Positions 45,102 through 54,326 are shown, counted from the stretch's first letter. The stretch: 64,000 nucleotides of DNA from Shewanella violacea DSS12 (GCF_000091325.1 NC_014012.1:930001-994000), one strand, 5' to 3'. Notes: generated by a model from the letters alone, not told the origin. Program-made: numbers and translations.

Positions 45102-46156
45102 AAATATTAGACTTATATATTGCCAGAACCTTAGTCAGTGCTTCGGCCTTGTGTTTGCTTATTCTCACAGGTTTGTCAGGCATCATAAAATGGGTTGATC
45201 AGCTTCGTGTCGTAGGTCGTGGTAGTTATACCATGCTAGATGCAGGCATTTATGTGCTGTTTCTTATCCCTAGGGATATCGAGATGTTCTTCCCTATGGC
45301 GGTATTGCTCGGTGCCTTGATTGGCATGGGCACCTTGGCTTCGGGATCGGAACTGGTGGTGATGCAGTCTGCCGGCTTGTCTCGCTTTCAGATCACTCTG
45401 TCGGCGATGAAGACTGCCGTGCCACTTATGTTGATGATTATGGTCTTGGGTGAGTGGGGCGCACCAGCTGCGGAAAGGCGTGCCAATGAACTGCAAGCAT
45501 TCAAGGTATCCGGCGGTAGCCTGATCAAATCAAGCCGTGGGATCTGGGCAAAAGATGGTGATCTGTTCGTCAATATTGGTGAAGTAGAAAATATTAACCG
45601 ACTGCATAATATTACCTTGTATGAGTTCGATAGCACCTTGACCTTAGTGAAGACCATTCACGCTGAGCGCGGTGTATACTCAAACGATCACTGGCGTCTA
45701 ATCGATGTCAGGCAAACAGATTTGACCAAGGACAAGGTAACACTGACAGACCTAACCCTATATCGCTGGGATTCGACACTGACACCTGACAAGTTGAGTG
45801 TTGTTTCGGTCAAGCCTGAATCACTCTCCATTCAAGGTTTGATGGGTTATCTGGACTATCTTAAGGTGAACAACCAAGATTCTGGACGTTATGAGCTAGC
45901 GCTATGGCGTAAAATCATGCAGCCCGTCACCGTTGCTGTGATGATGTTGGTGGCGCTGTCATTTGTGTTTGGTCCCTTGAGAACCGTGACCATGGGGGCT
46001 CGTGTATTGTTAGGGGTTATTGCTGGTTTCACCTTCTATATCAGCAGTGAAATATTCGGACCTCTGACTCTGGTCTATGGGCTACCGGCCTTCCTCGGCG
46101 CCGTGATGCCTGCACTGATATTTAGTACCATAGCCATCTATTTTATTAGAAAGTAG
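45098..46156 (+). CDS. lptG: LPS export ABC transporter permease LptG
   Basis: The second permease of LptB2FG. The 352 residues share the layout of LptF, starting ILDLYIARTLVSAS, with the coupling-helix region LGALIGMGTLASGSELVVMQSAG and the C-terminal helices (MMLVALSFVFGPLR). The GTG start overlaps the lptF stop by four bases, giving coupled synthesis of equal subunits. A hairpin with one bulge (AGCCCT/AGGGCT) about 15 bases after the stop may end the transcript. Confidence 0.96.
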   Translation: MKILDLYIARTLVSASALCLLILTGLSGIIKWVDQLRVVGRGSYTMLDAGIYVLFLIPRDIEMFFPMAVLLGALIGMGTLASGSELVVMQSAGLSRFQITLSAMKTAVPLMLMIMVLGEWGAPAAERRANELQAFKVSGGSLIKSSRGIWAKDGDLFVNIGEVENINRLHNITLYEFDSTLTLVKTIHAERGVYSNDHWRLIDVRQTDLTKDKVTLTDLTLYRWDSTLTPDKLSVVSVKPESLSIQGLMGYLDYLKVNNQDSGRYELALWRKIMQPVTVAVMMLVALSFVFGPLRTVTMGARVLLGVIAGFTFYISSEIFGPLTLVYGLPAFLGAVMPALIFSTIAIYFIRK

Positions 46157-46735
46157 CTAAGCTGAGTATTCTAGCCCTTCAGGCTTATGCTTGAGGGCTT
46201 GAGTCATTCATTACTCCTACAAGTTTCGAAAACACCAGCTTTTGAAAGCCTGCCTCTAACATTCTTAATTGGGACTGCTGCGCCCATGTTCTTTGAGCAT
46301 ATGCCGACTATGTTAAATACACCGGCTTAAACTTTCCTGTGTGGCCATTAATACCTTTAGTTTCAAATACACTCAATACCAATCGGTATCAGTCATAAGC
46401 GGAAGTTTCATTCTGACTGTTATTCTGGCTATTGTAGAGGCATTAGATCTGGGCCATAAAGGGCTTAAAAAGGATTCAGATTTATGTCAGCTGATTGAAA
46501 TTCAGTCTGAAAGTTATAGGGGAGGAATTTTGCTGAACATGTTGAGCAAGAGTGACCTTGCATAATTGAAGTGAGTTTGTGCCAGTTGGAGTAAACTCAT
46601 GTCAATCGGTGCCAAAGCAAGTTGGGTTTAGACTTGTAAGTTTTAAGCTGTAAGTGGCATAGGAGAAACCTCAGGGCTTTACTTACCACTTACCACTTAC
46701 CACTTGCAGCTAATAGCCTATGGCTAATTCTAGCT
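46157..46735. other. Intergenic region between lptG and the RDD gene
   Basis: 579 bases. Contains a weak hairpin just after lptG (46170-46200), a poorly supported GTG frame (46341-46565) and the repeat pair described at 46648-46711. I find no convincing gene. Confidence 0.5.
46648..46711. repeat. 7-bp microsatellite (GGTAAGT, minus strand) and its inverted flank, copy 2
   Basis: On the minus strand AGCTGCAAGT is followed by three GGTAAGT units and AAA (46678-46711), matching the element at 31745-31779 with one base changed. A partial copy, AGCTGTAAGTGG, lies in the opposite direction at about 46647-46658, so the two arms form an imperfect hairpin. Non-coding, just beyond the stop of the RDD gene. 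Confidence 0.8.
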
Positions 46736-47260
46736 TTAAACGCCGCGCCAATTACGCATCTGGTTGGCTTCTTTCGACAAAACCACGACTTCCGAACGTG
46801 TCATCATATCTTGTAGGGCTAGCTTATCGCCGTTGATCAAGACCCACAAATTGCCTATCCCCAGCAGGGACCATACCAGACGTGCCGAGGCTGTGATCAT
46901 ACTCAGGCTCTGGCCGTTAGGATGTTGGATTTTCAGTCTCCAGGCTCGCATACCTAAGGTTTGACCGCCGTAACTCCAAAAGGAGATGTAAAATAGACCC
47001 ACACAGAGCGCTATCCAGAGCTGGTAAAGGCCCTTATAAAGAGAGTCGCCATTAAGCAGGTCTGATACATGCTCATAGCTGCCCATGTCTATTAAGCCTG
47101 AAGAGGTGAGGAGGGTAAACACGCCAAAACCTATGGCGCCGGCTATCATATAGACGGCTACAGCGAGTAGAAGATCATAGACGCCAGCGCCGCAGCGACG
47201 AAAAAATCCCGCTCGAGGAAAGTTAGCGTGTTCGCGGTTTGGCATTGAGCTTTGGGTCAT
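46736..47260 (-). CDS. RDD-family membrane protein
   Basis: A 174-residue protein with the RDD domain: FPRAGFFRRCGAGVYDLLLAVAVYMIA at the N terminus (the R and D residues), two further membrane helices, and the GGQTLGMRAWRLKI signature near residue 120. RDD proteins are small multi-pass membrane proteins; some act in cation transport, but no function is assigned. Read on the minus strand it lies upstream of a microsatellite and downstream of the DUF2960-like gene (50-base gap). Confidence 0.88.
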   Translation of the reverse strand: MTQSSMPNREHANFPRAGFFRRCGAGVYDLLLAVAVYMIAGAIGFGVFTLLTSSGLIDMGSYEHVSDLLNGDSLYKGLYQLWIALCVGLFYISFWSYGGQTLGMRAWRLKIQHPNGQSLSMITASARLVWSLLGIGNLWVLINGDKLALQDMMTRSEVVVLSKEANQMRNWRGV

Positions 47261-47310
47261 TTTGATGTTTACTCTCGCTGTTTCTAAGGTAATAGGTTCT
47301 AAGCTTCAGG

Positions 47311-47565
47311 CTATTTGGCTTTTGGGTCATCTTTTATGTAATAGATATCACTAAAGCCCATTCGAGCGAACTCTTTATCTCTGAAGTCTCTGACTGCGGC
47401 AGAACCTTTCGAAGTCATGGCCACTTGCTGTGCCATCATATGGTAGCTAGTAAGGTCGATGCCTTCGGCTGCTGCAATGGCCTCATGGATATCATGGTGC
47501 TTGTCATAAGCAAAGTTTATCTCTTTCGCCTGCTTCTTATATTGGTACGTTACTCTAACTGCCAT
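47311..47565 (-). CDS. Small DUF2960-like protein
   Basis: An 84-residue protein starting MAVRVTYQYKKQAKEINF, with DKHHDIHEAIAAAEGIDLTSY and KEFARMGFSDIYYI. I recognise this pattern as the DUF2960 family of marine gammaproteobacteria, but from memory only. No signal or membrane segment. Function unknown. AGAGAG is just upstream of the start. Confidence 0.65.
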   Translation of the reverse strand: MAVRVTYQYKKQAKEINFAYDKHHDIHEAIAAAEGIDLTSYHMMAQQVAMTSKGSAAVRDFRDKEFARMGFSDIYYIKDDPKAK

Positions 47566-47649
47566 AATTCTCTCTATTGATTCTCTTGTACTAATTGTTT
47601 ATTTGTTCTGATACGAGTTCTTAAGCGGCTTAAACTGCCGTCATATCAG

Positions 47650-48132
47650 CTATACCTTGAAGACCATATAGCAGGCATCTGCAGTATAAGTGTTCAGGCT
47701 CTTATCGATAGGCTCTTGCACAAAGCCTAGTTTTTTCCAGTAGCTACTGGCGCCTTGGACGGCGACTAAGGAGATACTGTCAAATTCCCACTGCCGAGCA
47801 AATGTTAACAGCTTTTCGACAGCGGCGCGCCCGGCACCTTTTCCTTGAGCATGAGCCGATAGGGCAATGTCATGGAGATATAAGGTATCGGCCTTTTCAA
47901 CCTGGCTTATTACTTGTTCCAGAGATGGAGGTGAGCCGAGTATCCAAGGATGCGCCAGACAGTAACCGACCACTTGCTTGCCTGTCTCTACGACAAAACA
48001 GCTTTGTGGGGATAATAGCCATTTGCTCTGCAATACACCCAAAGACTCAGGCTCAATTTCCGGGTAACATTCCTCTTGAATCAAGAGGATACTCGCCCAG
48101 TCACCGGAGTCGATATTTCGCAGGTGCATCAT
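47650..48132 (-). CDS. GNAT-family N-acetyltransferase
   Basis: A 160-residue acetyltransferase with the GNAT fold. The acetyl-CoA pyrophosphate loop is SAHAQGKGAGRAAVEKLL near residue 111 (Q/RxxGxG/A), preceded by LYLHDIALS, and the C-terminal strand SYWKKLGFVQE is typical. Substrate unassigned. It starts 37 bases after the M32 peptidase stop on the same strand. Confidence 0.88.
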   Translation of the reverse strand: MMHLRNIDSGDWASILLIQEECYPEIEPESLGVLQSKWLLSPQSCFVVETGKQVVGYCLAHPWILGSPPSLEQVISQVEKADTLYLHDIALSAHAQGKGAGRAAVEKLLTFARQWEFDSISLVAVQGASSYWKKLGFVQEPIDKSLNTYTADACYMVFKV

Positions 48133-48169
48133 TTTACTCTAGCAGGCTAATTTATCCCCGTATGATACG

Positions 48170-49660
48170 TTATTTAAGGTATCTTTGCTCTAGATGATGC
48201 CTAAAGAATTTGGGGTTTAGGGTCTCCCCTGTGGCGTGTCTTACCAGCTCTTCTGTGGTTAATAAACTGCCCTGAGACCAGATATTCTTGTCGAGCCAAT
48301 GGAAAACCTGATCTATGTTACCTTGGGCCAGAAGTTCATCGACCGGCCCAAGACTTGCTTCCATGGCGAATCTAAATTGCGCCGCATACATGGCGCCTAA
48401 GGTATAACTTGGGAAGTAACCTAGTTCACCTACGGCCCAGTGAATATCTTGCATGCAACCATTTCGATAATCGTCACGGGTATCTATACCGAGTAGAGAC
48501 TTCATCTGCTCTGCCCAGAATTCGGGTAAATCAGCCACTTCTAAGCTACCGTCGATCAAGCCTTTTTCGGCTTCAAATCTCAATAGGATATGACACGGAT
48601 AAGTGACTTCATCGGCATCGACTCGTATCAAGCCTGGTTTGACTCGAGTATAGATGTGATTTAGCTCTTCTATGGTGAGCCTGCTGTTTAGGTGTTTACG
48701 TATCTTGGGCTGGATTTGTGAAAGGAAGCCCTTGCCGCGACCCAGCTGCATTTCACAGAATAGACTCTGGCTCTCATGTATTGCCATGGAACGATGACCG
48801 CCACCAGGCTGACCGCGCCACTCCTTCGGCAGTCCCTGTTCATATCTGGCATGTCCCGTTTCGTGGACTATTCCCATCAAGCCACTGGTAAAATCCGCTT
48901 CGTCATAACGAGTGGTTAAACGTATATCACCGGGTACGCCGCCACAGAAAGGGTGGCTACTAACATCTAAGCGACCTTGGCTGAAATCAAACCCCAGATA
49001 TGTCATCACATCCCGGCCTAGTGCCTCTTGGCTCTGTGCCGAGTATTTAGCTAAGGATATCTCATTGTCACCGGCTTGCTGCCCTTGAACCGTTTCAATC
49101 AAGCCAGGTAGCCATGATTTTAGGTCGCCAAAAACATGCTCTAGGCGTGCGGTAGTCATGCCAGGTTCAAACTTGTTCAGCAGGGCATCGTAGGGAGTGA
49201 GCTCCTGTGCCTGTGCGCGTATTAAAGCTTCCTCTTTTACCAGTTTCATTAGGGCTTGCAGATTAGGCTTAAATCCCTGCCAGTCATTATTGGCTCTCTG
49301 GTCACGCCATGCGTGTTCGCAGCGGTAGGCCAGCTGTGTTTTAGCCTGAACAAGATCCGCTGGTACAACATTGGCTTGCATAAACTGATAACGGATCTCT
49401 CTGAGGTTAGACATTTGGTGACTATCGAGTAGCTCCTCTTCTGCTTCCTCGATACTGGTTTCGATAAATGAATCTGTTTTTAGCTCATGAATATGACGAG
49501 CCAGTTCCGCCATTGCTGCACCGCGACCTTCGCTGCCGCCAACAGGCATCATGGTGGCCTGATCCCAGTCGCCTAAGGCGCTAAGGTGTTCGAAGTGGGC
49601 GATCTTCTGAAAGTGTTCGGTTAAGCGTTGATAATGAGGGGGATTGGGTGAGTGTGTCAT
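48170..49660 (-). CDS. M32 family metallocarboxypeptidase
   Basis: A 496-residue mostly helical zinc carboxypeptidase (Taq-type, M32). The HExxH motif is in GIVHETGHARYEQG near residue 264, and the third zinc-ligand Glu follows in IHESQSLFCEMQLGR. Also visible are DWDQATMMPVGG at the N terminus and the family IRVDADEVTYPCHILLRFE. It removes C-terminal residues from peptides in the cytoplasm. No anomaly. Confidence 0.94.
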   Translation of the reverse strand: MTHSPNPPHYQRLTEHFQKIAHFEHLSALGDWDQATMMPVGGSEGRGAAMAELARHIHELKTDSFIETSIEEAEEELLDSHQMSNLREIRYQFMQANVVPADLVQAKTQLAYRCEHAWRDQRANNDWQGFKPNLQALMKLVKEEALIRAQAQELTPYDALLNKFEPGMTTARLEHVFGDLKSWLPGLIETVQGQQAGDNEISLAKYSAQSQEALGRDVMTYLGFDFSQGRLDVSSHPFCGGVPGDIRLTTRYDEADFTSGLMGIVHETGHARYEQGLPKEWRGQPGGGHRSMAIHESQSLFCEMQLGRGKGFLSQIQPKIRKHLNSRLTIEELNHIYTRVKPGLIRVDADEVTYPCHILLRFEAEKGLIDGSLEVADLPEFWAEQMKSLLGIDTRDDYRNGCMQDIHWAVGELGYFPSYTLGAMYAAQFRFAMEASLGPVDELLAQGNIDQVFHWLDKNIWSQGSLLTTEELVRHATGETLNPKFFRHHLEQRYLK

Positions 49661-49871
49661 GCCGGCTCTTCATAATTTTTTACATGCTTAATGTTATCAC
49701 TCAATCTTCATCAGTGCTGAAAATCTTAAATCCTAATATAGTTTCTATATTGTTTTGGCTTTGCTATGATTTCAGAGACTATACAGATTGCGATAGTGAA
49801 CAAGGTGAGTTCACTAATCATGTTTAGTTTCAATAAAATGGATGCTGTAATACACATGGAGGCGACACCTG

Positions 49872-50504
49872 GTGGACTTTTTTCTCACTCAAGCTAATTT
49901 ACCTTTTACTCTCTCTCTTTCTTTTGTTCTTATACTCGGCGTGTTCGAAGCGTTCTCCCTGTGCATTGGCTACAGCCTTGTAGGGGCGCTGGATGATTGG
50001 GCCCCAAGTGATCTCGATGGGGAACGTCCGACGTGCGGGAGTGGATTGACCTGGATTGTTGGCTGGCTTTGTCTAGATCGACTGCCCTTGTTTATCTGGT
50101 TTGTACTGGCCTTGATCAGTTTTTCAATTTCTGGTTATGGCAGTAATTACATCTCATTGGTGATCAGCAATGAGCTGCTTCCCCAGAGCGCCACCTTGCC
50201 TATCGCAGTTTTTTTTACCGCTTTCTCTTGCCGCTATCTTGGTGCTGCCGTCATCAAAATATTACCTCAGAATGATTCCCATGAAGTGACGACTGATGGC
50301 TTACTAGGTAGCGTTGGTACTGTGACCATAGGTTGTGCGATTAAGGGCAACCCCAGTGAAGCCTTAGTTAAAGACCTTTATCAGCAGAAACATTATGTGC
50401 TGGTTGAGCCGGAATTACCTGGCATAGTATTTAATCCAGGGACTCAAGTGGTGTTGCTTAGAAAGGACGGAGCGGTATGGTTGGCTGCTAGATTTGATTC
50501 TTAA
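49872..50504 (+). CDS. YqiJ-like membrane protein (DUF1449/OB-fold)
   Basis: A 210-residue protein with three predicted membrane helices in the first 120 residues (FTLSLSFVLILGVFEAFSL, SGLTWIVGWLCLDRLP and the 87-120 region) and a soluble C-terminal OB-like domain with GLLGSVGTVTIGCAIKGNPSEA. This matches E. coli YqiJ, whose usual partner is the flotillin-like YqiK; no such gene follows here. It starts with GTG, preceded by TGGAGG. Confidence 0.75.
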   Translation: MDFFLTQANLPFTLSLSFVLILGVFEAFSLCIGYSLVGALDDWAPSDLDGERPTCGSGLTWIVGWLCLDRLPLFIWFVLALISFSISGYGSNYISLVISNELLPQSATLPIAVFFTAFSCRYLGAAVIKILPQNDSHEVTTDGLLGSVGTVTIGCAIKGNPSEALVKDLYQQKHYVLVEPELPGIVFNPGTQVVLLRKDGAVWLAARFDS

Positions 50505-50531
50505 TTGCTGAGGATGTTTTTGAGGAAATTT

Positions 50532-50570
50532 AGGCTGGTTAATACTCATAGGTATTTACCAGCCTATTTT
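50532..50570 (+). terminator. Terminator after the YqiJ-like gene
   Basis: An AGGCTGGT/ACCAGCCT stem with inner AATAC/GTATT pairing, followed by ATTTTATTCG. It lies 28 bases after the gene stop. The following T-rich repeat array (50571-50601) extends the T tract. Confidence 0.8.
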
Positions 50571-50601
50571 ATTCGTTTTATTCGTTTTATTCGTTTTATT
50601 C
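50571..50601. repeat. 9-bp microsatellite (ATTCGTTTT), three copies
   Basis: Three perfect ATTCGTTTT units and a partial fourth follow the terminator; the last unit overlaps the stop codon of the convergent DUF2913-like gene. Gain or loss of one unit would not change the protein. Confidence 0.9.
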
Positions 50602-51225
50602 TACAAGTAGCGCCATGGCCGGCTGCTGATTTCCTGGGCAGATGAGATAAGCCTTGTGATGTTTAATCAGGCTGGACTTCTTATTGCCTTGGCTCAAGAG
50701 TAAACCGTGTTTTGCAGCCACTTTTGCAAATTCTTGCTCATTGGCACGGACATAGAGGGTGATGGTTTTAGTTAGCTTATCGCCATCTATGTGTCCATCA
50801 TATTGCTCATCCGAGATAACCAGACTATTTTGGCCACTGCAATCTAGCTTTAGCTTAGTGGTCACTTCACAATCTAAGATAACGACCCAGTCATTTTCTC
50901 TAAGCTCACTTAGCATAGCGTTCAGGGACGCACCCAATGTCTGTTTTCCTTCCGCTGCCAAATATTGGCTCTCTATGCGTTGCAATAGAGCGGGAAGTTG
51001 GGCCGCTGCGCCCATGCTGCGGGCATCACTGACCCATTTAGTAAGCTCTTTAGCGATCAACTTAGAGAAGCGTCGCTCCTTCAGGGCTTGGGCCATCCAG
51101 TTACACAAAAAATGACTCTCGGCAGCCGCTGTTTTAACGACATTATTGCTCTTGCTGCGCTCTTCGAGTGCAGCAAGGCCTGCTTGAGTTATTTCAATGA
51201 GAGCCTGATTATATCGAGTCATCAA
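50596..51225 (-). CDS. DUF2913-like protein
   Basis: A 209-residue soluble protein. NWMAQALKERRFSKLIAKELTKWV near the N terminus and YVRANEQEFAKVAAKHGLLL in the C-terminal half resemble my memory of DUF2913 proteins from Vibrio and Shewanella. Function unknown. The frame starts with two Met codons in a row (51225 and 51222). It lies 18 bases after the helicase stop, so both are probably co-transcribed on the minus strand. Confidence 0.65.
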   Translation of the reverse strand: MMTRYNQALIEITQAGLAALEERSKSNNVVKTAAAESHFLCNWMAQALKERRFSKLIAKELTKWVSDARSMGAAAQLPALLQRIESQYLAAEGKQTLGASLNAMLSELRENDWVVILDCEVTTKLKLDCSGQNSLVISDEQYDGHIDGDKLTKTITLYVRANEQEFAKVAAKHGLLLSQGNKKSSLIKHHKAYLICPGNQQPAMALLVE

Positions 51226-51243
51226 GTTACTTCCTTTAAGCCT

Positions 51244-52551
51244 TTAGCGAATTTTTTTGACCTTGGTGGCCGGTCTGTTAGAGGAGTTTTTCACTTTTAC
51301 TCGACGATCTTGCATATTTCTCTCGGCGACGACCTGAGCACCAGCATTATCGTCACGCTGCTGTTTCTTGGCGAAGCTACGACGCTTATGGAGTTGCTTG
51401 ATCAGCATATCTCGGCTACCAACTTCATATCCTGGGATTGTGACACGAGGTAACTTCTTACCGATTAAGGTTTCGATATCGTACAGGGTGCGCTCTTCTT
51501 CACGACTCACAAGTGAGATGGCCACTCCTGACTTACCCGCACGACCGGTACGACCAATACGGTGAACATAATCTTCAGCAAGGAAAGGTAGGTCATAGTT
51601 AACTACGTATTCTAGATCTTGAATATCTAGACCGCGCGCAGCCACTTCGGTAGCGACTAAGGCGCGAACCTTACCCTCTTTAAATTCTCTTAAGGCGCGG
51701 CGGCGAGTACCCTGAGCCTTTTCACCATGGACCACAGATGATGTGATGCCATCTAGATTAAGCTCTTTGACTAGTTTGTCAGCGGCATCGCGTGTGGCGG
51801 TAAAGACCAGAACCTGTTGCCAGTTTTTCTTACCGATAAGCTCGGAGAGCAGCTCGCGCTTGCGGCGTTGTTCAACTGGGTAAATGACCTGGCTAACTGT
51901 GTCTGCTGTGCTGTTTTGGCTGTTTAGATTGATAAGCTTAGGCTTGACTAACATGTCATTGGCCAGCTTCTTCACGGCACTGGAGAAAGTAGCCGAGAAG
52001 AGTAAATTCTGTCGTTGCTTATTGACGGCCTGCATTATCTTCTGGATATCGCTAATAAAGCCCATATCTAACATACGATCGGCCTCGTCCAGCACCAAGA
52101 AATCGACATTAGACAGGTTTAAGTTACAGGCTTGAAGATGCTCCAGCAGGCGGCCCGGTGTGGCAACTATGATGTCAGTGCCACGTTTAAGCTTCTGTGC
52201 CTGAGTCTCTAATTTAACCCCACCATAGATGGTCAATACCGAGACATCCATATACTTGCTGTAATCACTGATGTTTTCGGCAATCTGAGAAGCGAGTTCA
52301 CGTGTCGGTGTGAGGATAAGTGCCCGTGCATTCGATCTCTGGGTCTCCATCGGGTTATCGAATATCTTCTGCAGGATAGGCAGTGCAAATGCAGCTGTTT
52401 TTCCTGTGCCAGTTTGTGCACTGGCTAAGACATCTTGGCCGCGGCGGATTGCAGGTATGGCTTCTTGCTGAACAGGCGTCATTTTTTGATAACCGCATTC
52501 AGAGATAGCGCGCAAAATCTCGGGAGCAAAACTAAAAGATTCAAATCTCAT
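51244..52551 (-). CDS. rhlE: DEAD-box RNA helicase, RhlE-like
   Basis: A 435-residue ATP-dependent RNA helicase. Helicase motifs are in order: Q motif (FAPEILRAISECGYQKMTPVQQEAIP), I ASAQTGTGKT near residue 43, Ia PTRELASQI, II DEAD near residue 156, III SAT, and VI HRIGRTGRAGK near residue 330. A basic tail (KKQQRDDNAG..RPATKVKKIR) aids RNA binding. Closest to RhlE among E. coli paralogues, with roles in rRNA maturation and cold adaptation. Confidence 0.9.
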   Translation of the reverse strand: MRFESFSFAPEILRAISECGYQKMTPVQQEAIPAIRRGQDVLASAQTGTGKTAAFALPILQKIFDNPMETQRSNARALILTPTRELASQIAENISDYSKYMDVSVLTIYGGVKLETQAQKLKRGTDIIVATPGRLLEHLQACNLNLSNVDFLVLDEADRMLDMGFISDIQKIMQAVNKQRQNLLFSATFSSAVKKLANDMLVKPKLINLNSQNSTADTVSQVIYPVEQRRKRELLSELIGKKNWQQVLVFTATRDAADKLVKELNLDGITSSVVHGEKAQGTRRRALREFKEGKVRALVATEVAARGLDIQDLEYVVNYDLPFLAEDYVHRIGRTGRAGKSGVAISLVSREEERTLYDIETLIGKKLPRVTIPGYEVGSRDMLIKQLHKRRSFAKKQQRDDNAGAQVVAERNMQDRRVKVKNSSNRPATKVKKIR

Positions 52552-52885
52552 CTTGGGGCCTCTATTTAACTTGTTCGGTCACCTAGCCATATGCAGGTAA
52601 TCTTCTTTATCCATCAGGCGGTGAGCGCCTAAACCACGAATAATTCGCGGCGGCGGAGTATAGCAATTTTCACCCGGTTTTAACAGCATATCATTTTCTG
52701 CTCCATATCAGGCTCATGCTGGCTTTCTTTGCAATATATTTGAGCCAGTACAGACAGGAATATAGTCGAATGATTTGACAGCTCAGCCCTTTGGACTAGG
52801 CTTCATTGGATTCATCTCTATCCGATTAAATCTGTATTCAGGACTGAATGCTATGGGTAGACGTGATATAACGCATGGAGGCTAT
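52552..52885. other. Upstream region of the helicase and of the small ORF
   Basis: 334 bases holding the divergent promoters. AGGCGGTGAGCGCCT near 52617 is a small hairpin in the helicase leader. I see no other gene. Confidence 0.4.
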
Positions 52886-53017
52886 ATGGCACTTTTTACT
52901 TGTGCATTGAAAGGGAATATTCGTCATTTATTCGATGACTTCTTATCATGTATTTTTCTGGTTTTACCTTTTTTCCCAGTCCCTTCTCCCCGAATTTCTT
53001 TGCTCATCGCTACCTAA
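52886..53017 (+). CDS. Possible 43-residue hydrophobic leader or small membrane ORF
   Basis: A short frame starting ATGGCACTTTTT with TGGAGG six bases upstream, the strongest ribosome site in the region. The product has one hydrophobic segment (CIFLVLPFFP) and a basic N terminus, so it could be a small membrane protein or a leader peptide for the phosphodiesterase that starts 13 bases after its stop. The frame is open upstream to 52775, but no ribosome site supports the longer form. Not confirmed as a gene. Confidence 0.4.
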   Translation: MALFTCALKGNIRHLFDDFLSCIFLVLPFFPVPSPRISLLIAT

Positions 53018-53030
53018 AGTGAGAATTAAT

Positions 53031-54317
53031 ATGTCTATTAATGTACTCGTCATCGATGATTCCTTAGCTTGTTGCCGTATCCTGAGCGAATACCTGATGC
53101 AACTAGATGTTAACCGTGTGGAATATTGTACCGATGCGGTATCGGCGATTAAAATATTGACCAAGTATGACAAAGACTATCAAGTCGTTGTAGTCGATCT
53201 GCACATGCCGAATATGGATGGTATCGAACTCTTGATGAATCTAAGTGAGATTGGTTATAGAGGGGGGATCATCATAGCTTCAGGGATGGAAAATCGTATA
53301 ATTGAAGCTGCTGCTCAAATTGTCGTTAATTCAAGGCTTCGTCTTCTTGGCTCGTTAACTAAGCCTGTTTCGACTAAGCAGCTCAAGCTGTGTCTTGAGC
53401 GATTATATATGATGGAATCAGACCTAGTACCTAAGCCCGCTTCAATCTCCCTCGATGAGCTACATAAGGCCTTAAATGAAAATAAGCTTGTTCCCTATTT
53501 TCAGGCTCAGATGGATGCAGGGACGGGCAAGATTGTTGGGTTTGAAGTCTTATGTCGCATTCAGCTTGGTAATCAATTGCAATTGATTTCACCTAACCGC
53601 TTTCTTGAGTTAGCCGAGTCGCATAACTTGCTCGACGACTTGACTGAAAAGTTAATCAATAAGGCATTATCCCAGTGGAAGAAGATAAGCCAAGATGACT
53701 CCTGCACTGATTGTGGTCTCTCCATTAATTTGAGTCCAAGCCAATTGAACCAGGCTAGCTGGCCTAATCGATTGCTAAAATATTGCCATGACCATCAAAT
53801 GCAAGCCTCTAAACTCACCATAGAGATCACCGAGAATCAGGCCTTGAGTGAGCAGAGTCAGTATTCGAATATTAGCCGCCTACGCTTACACGATTTCGGC
53901 GTAGCCATCGATGATTTTGGCACCGGATATACTAACCTCAACCAGCTGTGTTGCTTACCTATTAGCGAACTAAAGTTGGACATGAGTTTTGTAAGGGGCA
54001 TCCACCATGATCCTCTCGCACAAACTATTCTAAAATCTTTACAGGAAATCAGCGGTAAACTCGGAATTAAACTGGTAGCCGAAGGAGTCGAAGATCTTAA
54101 GGACCTTAATTATCTCGAGAGAATTGATAACTTACTCTTACAAGGGTATTTGATTTGTCGACCTAAACCATTCGATGACTTGATGCGTTGGCTTAAAGCC
54201 CATAAAAAAGTCGGTGAATCTAAGCTGGATGTCAGTAAAGTGCCCGCAGAAACAGCCAATGCAAGTCTGACCTCAGCCGAGGTATCTAAGGATAGAATGT
54301 CGCACTATAGTATTTAG
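53031..54317 (+). CDS. Response regulator-EAL c-di-GMP phosphodiesterase
   Basis: A 428-residue two-domain protein. The receiver domain has acidic residues Asp9 and Asp10, phospho-acceptor Asp56 in VVDLHMPNMDG and a Lys in LTKP. It is followed by an EAL domain from about residue 140 to 385. The first catalytic motif is EVLCR in place of EALxR, and the remaining residues look intact: INLSP, IEITE, IDDFGTGY, LKLDMSFV, AEGVED and LQGYL. It should therefore cleave c-di-GMP when activated by phosphorylation. The start at 53031 gives MSINVLVIDDSLACC; an open frame runs upstream. No kinase adjacent. Confidence 0.9.
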   Translation: MSINVLVIDDSLACCRILSEYLMQLDVNRVEYCTDAVSAIKILTKYDKDYQVVVVDLHMPNMDGIELLMNLSEIGYRGGIIIASGMENRIIEAAAQIVVNSRLRLLGSLTKPVSTKQLKLCLERLYMMESDLVPKPASISLDELHKALNENKLVPYFQAQMDAGTGKIVGFEVLCRIQLGNQLQLISPNRFLELAESHNLLDDLTEKLINKALSQWKKISQDDSCTDCGLSINLSPSQLNQASWPNRLLKYCHDHQMQASKLTIEITENQALSEQSQYSNISRLRLHDFGVAIDDFGTGYTNLNQLCCLPISELKLDMSFVRGIHHDPLAQTILKSLQEISGKLGIKLVAEGVEDLKDLNYLERIDNLLLQGYLICRPKPFDDLMRWLKAHKKVGESKLDVSKVPAETANASLTSAEVSKDRMSHYSI

Positions 54318-54326
54318 CAGGCAAAT

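Noticed and set aside
46341..46565. GTG-initiated frame of 74 codons between lptG and the RDD gene
   Set aside because: No ribosome site, GTG start, atypical composition and no family likeness; treated as chance.
52775..52885. Upstream extension of the small ORF before the RR-EAL gene
   Set aside because: No ribosome site for the long form; the downstream ATG at 52886 with TGGAGG is better.
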